In this document: positions 16,055-24,115 of the stretch, piece after piece | Layout: every line of letters starts with the position of its first letter | How positions within the stretch are numbered: the first letter of the stretch is position 1 | Assembly: GCA_017623455.1 (NCBI GenBank) | Contig: JAGAPA010000052.1 | Span: 1-64,000, forward strand | DNA length: 64,000 nt | Reading direction: 5' to 3' | Source of the DNA: Clostridia bacterium | GTDB lineage: Bacteria > Bacillota > Clostridia > Christensenellales > Pumilibacteraceae | The notes under the pieces: model-generated | What the model saw: only the letters and a program-made list of their open reading frames with translations | Databases searched by the model: none | Told to the model about the DNA's origin: nothing | Translations under genes and position numbers: made by a program

Positions 16055-16084
16055 TTGAAAATAAATTTAATAGTATGCTATAAT
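16055..16084 (+). promoter_or_regulatory. Promoter of the GH2 gene
   Basis: TTGAAA (16055-16060), 18-nt spacer, TATAAT (16079-16084). One arm of a 10-bp inverted repeat overlaps the -10 element, a plausible repressor contact. Confidence 0.7.
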
Positions 16085-16122
16085 TATTAAAACAAGAAAA
16101 TTATCCACGGGGAGGAAATATT

Positions 16123-18867
16123 ATGAAGACGTTTAATTTTGATAAAGACTGGAGGTTTTGCTTTGAAAACGAAATGGACGGATATAATTATTTCGGTTTA
16201 TGGAAAATAGAGGGTGGAGCAAGGGCGTGCGAGAGGTTTTTGGATTTTAACAACTGGGAAAAGATTGATCTTCCGCATGATTGGGCGATTGCTTTGCCCA
16301 TTGATAAAACGGCGAACAATCTTGCAGGCGGTAGACTGAATTGCAGATACAACGTGCAAATGAATGAGCTTCTTAACGAGGCAGATAAGATTTATAACGT
16401 CGGCTGGTACCGTAAACATTTTGAGTTTGATCCTAAATGGAACGGTAAACGTATTTTTATTGAGTTTGAAGGAATTTACCGCGATGCAGTTTTGTGGGTA
16501 AACGGTACGTATATCATGCGTCATACAAGTGGTTATACCGGTTTTTGCGTGGAGATTACAGACTATTTGTATGACGGAGAAAACAGTATATCGGTCAGGG
16601 TTGATACCGATCAAACCGAGGGATGGTGGTATGACGGATCCGGCATCTACCGCCACGTTTTCTTACACGTGTGTTCGCCCACGTATTTTAAGATGAACAA
16701 AACTATTATTAAAACGCAAACAGACGGGCAGGTTAGTGTTTCGTGCGTTGTTGTGAACGATGAAAATTGTAGCAAAAATACTGATACGTTATTTGGAATT
16801 TATGACAAAAACGGAAATTGTGTGGCAAAATCCGTAGTTTGTGCCGAGCTTGACGGAAATTGTGAAAAGCAGTTGAATACCACGCTTAAAATACATAACC
16901 CCACTCTTTGGGATTTGGACAATCCTTATCTTTATACGCTTGTTATATCTGTTGACGGTGAAACGCAGAGAACGGAGTTTGGGGTAAGAGAAATTAAGTT
17001 TGATCCAAACTTGGGTTTTTTACTTAACGGTAAACGCGTTAAATTGCGCGGTGCGAGTGTTCATCAGGACTTTGGCGGAGTTGGCGTTGCGCTGTCCGAT
17101 AACCTTAACAGGTACAAGATAAAAAAATTAAAGGAAATGGGTTGTAATGCATATCGAACGGCGCATAACGCCCCATCTCCTGCTTTGCTTAAAGCTTGTG
17201 ACGAGGAAGGTATGTTTGTAATGGACGAGGCGAGAATGTTTGGAACTTCGCCCGAAGCAATAGAAGAACTCACTGCGCTTATTGAGCGTGACAGAAATCA
17301 TCCGTCCGTTATTATGTGGAGCTTAGGCAATGAGGAAAATGCTATTGAAAACGTAGAGTATGGCGCGCGTATGATGGAAAAAATGACGCGTATTGCAAAG
17401 AGATTGGACGATAGACCGGTTACGTTTGGAGGCAATAACGGTGATAATTTCGTGGGCGTAAACCTAACGAGCGAGGTGCGAGGGATTAATTATATTCACG
17501 GTAAGGGAAGTCGCGGAGAGTATCCGACTTGGGTGGATAAATACCACGCCGATCATCCGCATCAGCCCATAGTCGGAACGGAAGAAACGAGTAATTTCAG
17601 TAGCCGTGGAGGAATGATTAACGATTTGGACAATCTGCTTTTGGATTGCACGGGGCAGATGTGCGCAGCTTGGGGAACAACGCCGAGAGGTTTTGTGAAA
17701 TTCAGTGAAGAGCGTGATTATTATTCGGGCGGATTTATGTGGACGGGCTTTGATTACCGTGGCGAGCCAACACCTTTTAATAATACGAACGTTGTGTCTA
17801 CGTTTGGAGCGATAGACCTGTGTGGAATGGAAAAACCTCCGTTTTATTATTATAAGGCGTGGTGGACGGACGAACCTGTGCTTAAGCTTTTACCGCATTG
17901 GAATTACAAAAGCGGAGAAAAAGCGAAAGTGGTTGTAATGACTAACTGCGAGCATATTACGTTAAAGTTAAATGGCAAAATTATAGAAGAAAGAAAAGTG
18001 GAAAAGTTCGATGAGCCAATATTCGAGCTTGATTATAAAAAGGGTGTTTTAGAAGTTGTCGGTACGAAAAATGGCAATACGTATACCGATAAATTGGAAA
18101 CTTCAGGCAAAACTAACAAAATTAGAACCGATTTAGTACTAAGTGCAAAGACGGAAGACGATATCGCAATATACGAACTTACAGGCTGGGACAATAACGG
18201 AAGATTTTGTCCTTTAGCCGACGAAACGGTAGAAGTTACGGTCAGAAACGGAGAGATTGTAGGGGTAGGAAACGGAGATCCTGCATCTTATGAAATAGAG
18301 CAAAAAATGGCGAGGGAAGAGGCTGTTTATATAACTTCCATAACAGGTGACGGCGGTGAAATTCCCGTACCGCCAAAGTATTCTAACGTAAGAAAGTTTA
18401 GGAAAACGGCGATAATAAGGGAAGATGAAATGCAAGGCTATACCGACGGGGTAAGACTTATTGTAAGAACGGTTAATCCTTCAATAAAGGCTGTCGAAAC
18501 TTATTATTTTAAGGTAAGCGACGTTCATAATTTTGAGTACGTAGAATTTGAAAGATTGGGCGGTAAGGCGAGAGTATATCTTAACGGAAAGGAAATAGGT
18601 AATAATCTCAGATCTTGTGTTTATGCCGATAGTTCACAGTCGCGTCCGTACCGTTTTTACGCAAAGCTCAGAAAGGGGGAAAACGAAGTAAAAGTAGTAA
18701 GCGAGCGCAACGAGCAGTCGCCACCTGCAGTATCGGGATATATAAAGATAGGCAGAACGGTAAAAGATAATACCTATCAGGTAAGATTGCATTACGGCAG
18801 GGCAAGAGTGTTTGTAAGGAGCAAAACTCCCGACAAGGTAAAATTATCCGCCAAAATTAAAAGATAA
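16123..18867 (+). CDS. Glycoside hydrolase family 2 (beta-galactosidase-like)
   Basis: Retaining exo-glycosidase of 914 aa. An N-terminal sugar-binding jelly roll covers about 1-195 (LPHDWAI; GWYRKHFEFDP; ALLWVNGT-like VLWVNGTYIMRH). An immunoglobulin-like domain spans about 200-300 and the TIM barrel 300-590. The acid/base Glu is E404 in WSLGNEEN and the nucleophile is probably E487 in IVGTEETSNF. C-terminal beta domains resemble the DUF4982-type modules common in gut GH2 proteins. There is no signal peptide, so it acts on imported oligosaccharides. It has its own promoter. Beta-galactosidase is the likeliest activity, with beta-mannosidase or glucuronidase less so. Confidence 0.88.
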   Translation: MKTFNFDKDWRFCFENEMDGYNYFGLWKIEGGARACERFLDFNNWEKIDLPHDWAIALPIDKTANNLAGGRLNCRYNVQMNELLNEADKIYNVGWYRKHFEFDPKWNGKRIFIEFEGIYRDAVLWVNGTYIMRHTSGYTGFCVEITDYLYDGENSISVRVDTDQTEGWWYDGSGIYRHVFLHVCSPTYFKMNKTIIKTQTDGQVSVSCVVVNDENCSKNTDTLFGIYDKNGNCVAKSVVCAELDGNCEKQLNTTLKIHNPTLWDLDNPYLYTLVISVDGETQRTEFGVREIKFDPNLGFLLNGKRVKLRGASVHQDFGGVGVALSDNLNRYKIKKLKEMGCNAYRTAHNAPSPALLKACDEEGMFVMDEARMFGTSPEAIEELTALIERDRNHPSVIMWSLGNEENAIENVEYGARMMEKMTRIAKRLDDRPVTFGGNNGDNFVGVNLTSEVRGINYIHGKGSRGEYPTWVDKYHADHPHQPIVGTEETSNFSSRGGMINDLDNLLLDCTGQMCAAWGTTPRGFVKFSEERDYYSGGFMWTGFDYRGEPTPFNNTNVVSTFGAIDLCGMEKPPFYYYKAWWTDEPVLKLLPHWNYKSGEKAKVVVMTNCEHITLKLNGKIIEERKVEKFDEPIFELDYKKGVLEVVGTKNGNTYTDKLETSGKTNKIRTDLVLSAKTEDDIAIYELTGWDNNGRFCPLADETVEVTVRNGEIVGVGNGDPASYEIEQKMAREEAVYITSITGDGGEIPVPPKYSNVRKFRKTAIIREDEMQGYTDGVRLIVRTVNPSIKAVETYYFKVSDVHNFEYVEFERLGGKARVYLNGKEIGNNLRSCVYADSSQSRPYRFYAKLRKGENEVKVVSERNEQSPPAVSGYIKIGRTVKDNTYQVRLHYGRARVFVRSKTPDKVKLSAKIKR

Positions 18868-18892
18868 TTAGCGGTTTATAAAGCGTAAACGA

Positions 18893-18921
18893 TTGCTAAT
18901 AGAATTGCTTTGTGATATACT
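18893..18921 (+). promoter_or_regulatory. Promoter of the SHMT-like gene
   Basis: TTGCTA (18893-18898), 17-nt spacer, TATACT (18916-18921), with AGGAGG before ATG 18952. Confidence 0.7.
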
Positions 18922-18951
18922 TGCGTAGAAAATATAGGAGGCGATTACAAA

Positions 18952-20184
18952 ATGGAAAATCTTAGCGAAAAAGATTTAGAGCTTTTTAATATTCTTGAAA
19001 ATGAAGAAAAGAGAGAGTCGGAAACCTTGGAGATGGTTGCGAGCGAGAGTATTCAACCCAAAGAAGCGTTAGATCTTGCAGGTTGTGCTTTTAACAACAA
19101 GACAGCGGTGGGCAGAATAGGAAATCAGCGTCTTAAAGGTTCCATGTATGCCGACGAGCTTGAAAAGCTTTGTAAGCAAAGAGTAATGGAAACGTTCGGG
19201 GCAGATCACGCCAACGTAGTTACGTACTCGGGCTCGGTTGCAAATTTTTGCGCGTATAACGCCGTACTGAATCCCGGTGACAGAGTGCTTGCGCTCGATC
19301 CGGTTACCGGTTCTCATCAATCTCACGGCGGAAAGAATAACGTTTCTTCCAAGCTGTATTCGTTTGAGTATTTCGGGCTTAATCCCAATACTTTGGATAT
19401 TGACTACGAGGGCGCGGAAAAGAAGTGTAAGGAGTTTGCTCCCAAGCTTATAGTAATAGGCTCTGCAGCGTATCCACGCAAGATAGACTATGCGCGTCTT
19501 GCTGATATAGCCCATAAAAACGGAGCGTTGCTCATGGCGGATATTGCGCATTTTTCGGGACTTGTAGCAGGCGGAGTTTCTCCCTCTCCCGTACCTTTTG
19601 CCGATATAGTAACCGCGTCCACCACAAAGACCATGTGCGGACCTCACAGCGGATTTATTATGTGCAAAAAAGAGCTTGCAAAAGCGGTGGAAGACAGTGT
19701 GTACCCGGGTTACGTTGCGTCTTTGCATCTTCAAACGATTGGAGCAATGGCGTATGTTATAGGCAGGGCAAAAACCGAGCAGTTTGCTTCTCTTATGAAA
19801 AAGATAGTATCGAATGCGCAGTATTTGTGCAAGGCGTTAAAAGAGCGCGGTTTTGATATTTTTACGGGTGGAACGGACTGTCATATGTTCCTTGCCGACC
19901 TTAAACCTTTCGGTATTGACGGAGTTGCTTTCGCCGACAGGTTAGAGCGTGCAGGTATAAGCGTAAACTCCAAGGGAATTCCTTTCGATCCAAGCCCCGT
20001 TGCAATGGGTATAAGATTGGGAACGACAGTGCTTACCCAGCGAGGAATGGGCGAAAAGGAAATGGACGAGATTGCCGATATGTTCCTCTCTTTGGCGCAA
20101 AAAGATGGCGAAAACAACGTTGACGAGGTTTTACAAAAGGTGAAAGCGCTTTGCAAAAAATTCCCCATAAAAGATATAATTTAA
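18952..20184 (+). CDS. Serine hydroxymethyltransferase-family PLP enzyme, divergent
   Basis: A 410-aa fold-type I PLP enzyme, closest by pattern to GlyA. Shared features are the start NILENEEKRESETLEMVASE, MADIAHFSGLVAGGV (PLP-binding Asp and His), the lysine K226 in TASTTKTMCGPHSG, and the carboxylate-binding Arg in GIRLGTTVLTQRG. It differs from ordinary SHMT at key places. The EGYPGKRYYGG loop is replaced by AVGRIGNQRLKGS, removing the catalytic Glu and Tyr residues, and the His before the PLP lysine is Thr. It may be an SHMT variant with an altered reaction (aldolase- or transaminase-like) rather than folate-dependent GlyA. No gene symbol is given for that reason. Confidence 0.75.
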   Translation: MENLSEKDLELFNILENEEKRESETLEMVASESIQPKEALDLAGCAFNNKTAVGRIGNQRLKGSMYADELEKLCKQRVMETFGADHANVVTYSGSVANFCAYNAVLNPGDRVLALDPVTGSHQSHGGKNNVSSKLYSFEYFGLNPNTLDIDYEGAEKKCKEFAPKLIVIGSAAYPRKIDYARLADIAHKNGALLMADIAHFSGLVAGGVSPSPVPFADIVTASTTKTMCGPHSGFIMCKKELAKAVEDSVYPGYVASLHLQTIGAMAYVIGRAKTEQFASLMKKIVSNAQYLCKALKERGFDIFTGGTDCHMFLADLKPFGIDGVAFADRLERAGISVNSKGIPFDPSPVAMGIRLGTTVLTQRGMGEKEMDEIADMFLSLAQKDGENNVDEVLQKVKALCKKFPIKDII

Positions 20185-20187
20185 CCG

Positions 20188-20280
20188 AAAATCGCGGTAC
20201 GTATATGTGATTTTTAAGCAAACCCTAATAAAAATGCTCCGTATTCTCACAAAAGACGAGGATATGGAGTATTTGTTTTT
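20188..20280 (+). terminator. Two consecutive terminator hairpins
   Basis: First, AAAATCGC (20188-20195)/GTGATTTT (20207-20214). Second, a long 16-bp stem formed by 20233-20248 and 20258-20273 with a 9-nt loop and TGTTTTT after it. The rest of the 293-nt gap to 20477 holds no gene. Confidence 0.7.
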
Positions 20281-20418
20281 GGAGTGATTATAAGAGTGAT
20301 AAACATGCCCGCCGCGCACGCAGCTTTTAGCTCTTTTGCCGTTTTGCGTGTTGGATATGGATAAGAAAAGCTCGCGTGAGGCGTGCGCTATATTTACGAA
20401 AATTTTTTATAAAAACAC

Positions 20419-20447
20419 TTGATAAACTTTTTAAGATGTGATAATAT
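20419..20447 (+). promoter_or_regulatory. Promoter of the first paralogous membrane protein
   Basis: TTGATA (20419-20424), 17-nt spacer, TAATAT (20442-20447), 30 nt before ATG 20478. Confidence 0.6.
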
Positions 20448-20477
20448 ATTTTAAGAGAATATAATTGTGAGGGAATT

Positions 20478-21047
20478 ATGGAAAAGAGTAAATTTGGTTT
20501 TAAGTATTGGACTAACGTAGTTGCTATCGTGCTTGGAATTATATCTTTCTTTATGTTGTTCTTGCCTTCAATGCGCACCGAGATCACTGCAACGGGTCAG
20601 GAAGTGGGAGTATACAACGGATTTCAGACGATGTTTGGCTATACCGAAAAGGGCACGCAGATTATGGGCTTTTCGTTTATCAACTTCCTTGGTTCGTTGT
20701 TCATTGTTTTGGGAGTGATAGTGTCTGCGGTTAACTTCTTACTCCCCAATCTTTTCAAGGATAAAAAGGTTGTTGTAAACGTTGTTGCGATTGCATTGTT
20801 TGTTGTTGGCGGAATAATCACGTTTGGAACTTTGACCGGAGTGGTGTTGCTTGGAAACAAGTGGGCTTTGTTTACCAATACCATTGGTGAAGGACCGATA
20901 ATTGAGGGAATACTTGCGCTTTTGTCGGCGGCAAGCTTGGGTGTTTCTATTTATGCTTGGAACACTCCCGAAGAGATGAATAAGAAGATAGAAGAAGCTA
21001 TTATGGAAAAGATTGCAAAGGATGCAGAAGAGTCTAACGCAGAATAA
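20478..21047 (+). CDS. Four-helix membrane protein, paralogue of the gene at 21574
   Basis: A 189-aa protein not recognised. Hydrophobic segments at about 10-32, 66-90, 98-120 and 138-162 suggest four membrane helices. A conserved extracellular-loop motif GVYNGFQTMFGYTE precedes helix 2 (MGFSFINFLGSLFIV). The C-terminus (NTPEEMNKKIEEAIMEKIAK) is a charged amphipathic helix. The gene at 21574 has the same layout (VYTGLQVIFGYSE; FAFSFMNLL), so the two arose by tandem duplication. The 384-nt structured element lies between them, right after this stop codon. Function unknown. Confidence 0.75.
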   Translation: MEKSKFGFKYWTNVVAIVLGIISFFMLFLPSMRTEITATGQEVGVYNGFQTMFGYTEKGTQIMGFSFINFLGSLFIVLGVIVSAVNFLLPNLFKDKKVVVNVVAIALFVVGGIITFGTLTGVVLLGNKWALFTNTIGEGPIIEGILALLSAASLGVSIYAWNTPEEMNKKIEEAIMEKIAKDAEESNAE

Positions 21048-21065
21048 TAGCAAGCGTAAATAATT

Positions 21066-21449
21066 AACTCCGTACACCTAATGGGCGATGTTCTTAGCGG
21101 AGAATTTGAAAACTCTACTAAGTGCGAGCATTGCATTTGTCTGGACAAATACAGAATGGGCTAAACCCAAACCCTTATACAAGCAGAAAGAGAGAACAAA
21201 ACGGTTTATCGCCGAAATGTTCTCTCTTTTTCTGTTAGTGAAGTTTTCGCTGCCGCGAAAGTGAAGTTGCTATGCAGTGAAGTTTGTGCTGCGCACAAGT
21301 GAAGTTAAGTTTGCCCATCACTTCGCCATCAGGCGAAACTTCACTCACAAAGTGAACTTCACTATCGAAGATAACTTCACTTGCCCATAAGGGCAAACTT
21401 AGTTAGCGTGAATACTCCGTTAAGAGTATCACGCTAAAAGTGCGGAGTT
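21066..21449 (+). repeat. Structured non-coding element, copy A
   Basis: 384-nt element matching, in reverse orientation, the one at 54361-54739. Parts: closing stem AACTCCGTAC (21066-21075)/GTGCGGAGTT (21440-21449); hairpin CTTAGCGGAG/CTCTACTAAG (21093-21122); hairpin GCATTTGTC-TG-GACAAATAC (21133-21152); long stem 21184-21198/21218-21234 (CAGAAAGAGAGAACA side). It continues with an array of tiny hairpins separated by GTGAAGTT (21238, 21261, 21277, 21299) and its inverse AACTTCAC (21337, 21355, 21373), and a final palindrome TTAGCGTGAATACTC/GAGTATCACGCTAA. A T-run follows. No open reading frame is supported. It may be an RNA gene, a mobile 3'-end element, or both. Confidence 0.8.
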
Positions 21450-21496
21450 TTTATTGTGATTTTTTTTGTGAATGTTCTGTAAAATTTGTTTTTTAC

Positions 21497-21525
21497 TTGC
21501 ATTTTTAAGAAATAATTAGTATAAT
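21497..21525 (+). promoter_or_regulatory. Promoter of the second paralogous membrane protein
   Basis: TTGCAT (21497-21502), 17-nt spacer, TATAAT (21520-21525). So the gene is transcribed separately from its paralogue. Confidence 0.7.
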
Positions 21526-21573
21526 AATTAAAAGACGTATCAGTCTTAAGAATTTAGCCAATGGAGGTAAATT

Positions 21574-22092
21574 ATGGCAATAAAGGAAAAGATTGTAAAA
21601 GCAAGAAAGTATTTTGATATTATTGCGGCTGTATTAGGCGTTGTTGCAATTATCATGATGTTTATCCCGGCTGTTGTGTACAAGGCAGGAACGGAAGCAG
21701 AAAAGGTTTATACCGGACTTCAGGTTATTTTTGGTTACAGCGAAACAACCAAAGCAGGTATGATTTCCGTAACCACTAATCATTTTGCATTCTCGTTTAT
21801 GAACCTTCTCACCTACGTATTATTCCTTGGTGGTGTAGTAGTTCTCGTTCTCAATATGCTCGGCAAGAGCGGAAAGTTCGGTAGCTTCATTGCGCTTGCA
21901 TGCTTTGTTGTAGCAACCGTTTTCGCATTCTGCACCGTAGCATTTTCTGTTCCCGGAGTTAACGAGATTTTGGGAAATGCAGTAAATGCTTGGAAAGTAG
22001 AAGACCTTACACTTTCCGCAGGTCCCATTGTTGCAGCGATTATGGGTATCCTTGCGTCTGTAGTATGCGCCGGAAAAATCCTTTTCAAATAA
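21574..22092 (+). CDS. Four-helix membrane protein, paralogue of the gene at 20478
   Basis: 172-aa protein with hydrophobic helices at about 16-36, 72-92, 102-125 and 143-170. Like its paralogue it has the loop VYTGLQVIFGYSE after helix 1 and the helix start FAFSFMNLLTYVLFLGG, but it lacks the charged C-terminal helix. AGGAGG-like GGAGGTAA precedes the ATG. The 17-mer TTTCAAATAAGATAAAC around its stop codon is repeated about 47 nt downstream, a small local duplication. No function can be assigned. Confidence 0.75.
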   Translation: MAIKEKIVKARKYFDIIAAVLGVVAIIMMFIPAVVYKAGTEAEKVYTGLQVIFGYSETTKAGMISVTTNHFAFSFMNLLTYVLFLGGVVVLVLNMLGKSGKFGSFIALACFVVATVFAFCTVAFSVPGVNEILGNAVNAWKVEDLTLSAGPIVAAIMGILASVVCAGKILFK

Positions 22093-22161
22093 GATAAACC
22101 TAACAAAGCAAAAAAAGTTGCTGAGGAAGATTTCAAATAAGATAAACTAACGAATAAAACA

Positions 22162-22196
22162 AAAACCGTACTTTGCGTAAAAGTACGGTTTTTTTT
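22162..22196. terminator. Bidirectional terminator
   Basis: AAAACCGTACTT (22162-22173) pairs with AAGTACGGTTTT (22181-22192), 7-nt loop, T-run. It lies between convergent genes and is followed by TACGTAT. Confidence 0.88.
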
Positions 22197-22205
22197 ATGT
22201 ACGTA

Positions 22206-22805
22206 TCAGACTTTTTGCGACAACAAGTTTTCTTTGTCTAAAATAAGCTTGCTGTGTTCGTTTTCCACTTCGTTGCGTATTTGGGTAAGACCTTCTATTT
22301 CCTTTTTTACTCTTAGATAGTTGCTTGTGGAGATAAAGTGGATTGCCATATACACGCTGTACGCATTAAACGTACAGATAGAAAGAACGAGAGCTGCGTG
22401 TGAGCTTCTTGACGTGTGCTTTGCAAGAAAGAACGCAAGCACGATTCCGCCTAAGTATCCGCCCACAAAGCCGGGGATTACGAGTATGGAAACAAATATA
22501 AGTATGACCTGATTGCGCTTAAACGAACGCTCTGCGCCAAGGTGCCAGGACAGGAGAAAGAGAAGGAAGAGTACTATTGCCCAGACTGCAAGCTTTATCG
22601 TCTTTTTTATCATTAGTTGTTCGTCGTGTTTGCCTTTTATTTTTTTGTTAAGTTCGTCTAACGATGCTTTTTTAGCGCAAATGGCTGCGTCGAGTTCTTC
22701 TTCTCTTGCAGTTTTCACCTTTTGCGTATTTCCGCAAAATTTGCACTTGCCTTCAGCTGCGTCCTCCTTAAGCGGAATGGTCGCACCGCAACGTTTACAG
22801 ATCAT
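22206..22805 (-). CDS. Zinc-ribbon membrane protein
   Basis: 199-aa protein of unknown function. The N-terminus is a zinc ribbon (CKRCGATI at residue 3 and CKFCGNTQ near 21, two CxxC pairs). A coiled-coil stretch follows (about 33-62, EEELDAAICAKKASLDELNK). Then come three or four membrane segments (about 68-86, 98-130, 140-160) and a final cytoplasmic helix rich in Glu and Lys. The zinc ribbon resembles the one that opens the TIR protein at 47469, a frequent N-terminal tag in Clostridia. It converges with the membrane protein gene at 21574. Confidence 0.75.
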   Translation of the reverse strand: MICKRCGATIPLKEDAAEGKCKFCGNTQKVKTAREEELDAAICAKKASLDELNKKIKGKHDEQLMIKKTIKLAVWAIVLFLLFLLSWHLGAERSFKRNQVILIFVSILVIPGFVGGYLGGIVLAFFLAKHTSRSSHAALVLSICTFNAYSVYMAIHFISTSNYLRVKKEIEGLTQIRNEVENEHSKLILDKENLLSQKV

Positions 22806-22980
22806 AAGCTTAACTTCCTTTAATAAATGCTTGCAATATTTCTATTATACTAATTTTACACAAAAAACTCGCGTTTGTCAATAGTTGAATGAAATATCTG
22901 CAAAACAATGGAAAATTTATTGCCAAATAATAAATATTATGCTAAAATACGGTACGTAAAAATCTTAGCAGGTGATAAAA

Positions 22981-23922
22981 ATGTACGATAAAATCCGAAA
23001 ATCGGTGTTTCCGCTCCTCGCCGCTCTTATCTGGGGCGTGGCGTTTGTGGCGCAGACCAATAATACTGCAGGCGCGTTTACGTTTAATGCAATGCGTTCC
23101 GTTATTGCGTTCGTTTTCCTTATCCCCGTTATTCTTGTTTTTACCAAGGGTGATGTAAAGCATTTGTTTTGCGAGAATGACAGAAAGAAAACTAAGGCGC
23201 TGTGGATAGGCGGAGTGCTGTGCGGTGTCGCGTTGTGTCTTGCGACCTATCTTCAGCAAAGCGGAATGGATAACGGAACAGAGGCAGGCAAAGCGAGCTT
23301 TCTTACCGCAACTTATATCGTTATTGTGCCAATCTTGGGCATATTCCTCAAAAAGAAAGCGCCCATAACCGTATGGATAAGTGCGGTGATTGCGCTTTTC
23401 GGCTTGTATTTGCTGTGCATAAAAGAGGATTTTTCGGTAAGAGTGTCCGATTTGTTGGTGCTTGCGTGTGCAGTGGTGTTTGCTTGTCATATTATGATAA
23501 TAGATAAAGCAGGCGCAGAGTGTAACGGCATAAAGCTTTCGTGCATACAGTTTCTTACAATGGCAGTACTGTCCGGAATACTTGCGCTTATTTTTGAAAA
23601 GCCGTCTTTTTCTGATTTTACAAACAACGCTTGGTCGGTTGTATATCTTGGAGTGTGTTCGTCGGGTATAGCGTACACTTTACAGATCCTTGCGCAAAAG
23701 GACGCAAACCCCACCGTTACCACCCTGCTTCTTTCCATGGAATCGGTGTTCGGCGTAGTTGCGGGAGCTATTGCAAACGGAGAGGTTATGCTTGCAAAAG
23801 AGTATATAGGATGTGCGCTTATGCTTGTTGCCGTAGTGCTTGCACAGATACCTGTAGAAACGTTTGGTAAACTGTTTAAGAAGAGAAAAAAAGAACGGGA
23901 ACAGATTGTCGAAGAAGAATAA
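22981..23922 (+). CDS. DMT-superfamily (EamA) transporter
   Basis: 313-aa membrane protein with ten predicted helices in two EamA repeats. LLAALIWGVAFVAQTNNTAG opens the first with the usual W-G near the start of helix 1, and TATYIVIVPILGIFLKKK ends it. The second half has SSGIAYTLQILAQKDANPTV and LLSMESVFGVVAGAIANGE (the conserved E before a small-residue helix). An in-frame GTG at 22972 exists, but AGGTGAT lies just before ATG 22981. The C-terminus is highly charged (KKRKKEREQIVEEE). Substrate unknown, perhaps amino acids or metabolites. Confidence 0.87.
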   Translation: MYDKIRKSVFPLLAALIWGVAFVAQTNNTAGAFTFNAMRSVIAFVFLIPVILVFTKGDVKHLFCENDRKKTKALWIGGVLCGVALCLATYLQQSGMDNGTEAGKASFLTATYIVIVPILGIFLKKKAPITVWISAVIALFGLYLLCIKEDFSVRVSDLLVLACAVVFACHIMIIDKAGAECNGIKLSCIQFLTMAVLSGILALIFEKPSFSDFTNNAWSVVYLGVCSSGIAYTLQILAQKDANPTVTTLLLSMESVFGVVAGAIANGEVMLAKEYIGCALMLVAVVLAQIPVETFGKLFKKRKKEREQIVEEE

Positions 23923-23926
23923 ATTT

Positions 23927-23959
23927 AAGACCGCTTACACTTAAGGTGTGGGCGGTCTT
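23927..23959 (+). terminator. Weak terminator-like hairpin
   Basis: AAGACCGC (23927-23934) pairs with GCGGTCTT (23952-23959) with extra pairing inside. There is no long T-run, so it may be rho-dependent or simply a 3'-end stabiliser. Confidence 0.5.
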
Positions 23960-24053
23960 GTCGTATTTGCGGTGTTCGAGCCGAATTGTGTATAATAAAG
24001 TTGAGAGAAAAATGATTTTTTAATGAAAATTATAATTATTATATATATTTTTC

Positions 24054-24083
24054 TTGACTAAAACGCGGTAATGGATATATAAT
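24054..24083 (+). promoter_or_regulatory. Promoter of the ABC exporter gene
   Basis: TTGACT (24054-24059), 18-nt spacer, TATAAT (24078-24083), with AGGAGG before ATG 24116. Confidence 0.72.
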
Positions 24084-24115
24084 TTTTCGGTATAACATTT
24101 TCTTAGGAGGCAAAT

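Noticed and set aside
18868..18951. Glycine riboswitch before the SHMT-like gene
   Set aside because: The leader after the promoter is about 25 nt, far too short for an aptamer.
21238..21400. CRISPR array
   Set aside because: The repeated units are only 8 nt, alternate with short palindromes rather than unique spacers, flip orientation half way, and there are no cas genes.
21066..21449. Group II intron, RNase P RNA or tmRNA
   Set aside because: A GTGCG-like start and a ~380-nt length prompted the idea, but no domain V, no RNase P core motifs and no tRNA-like ends with CCA are present, and there are two copies.
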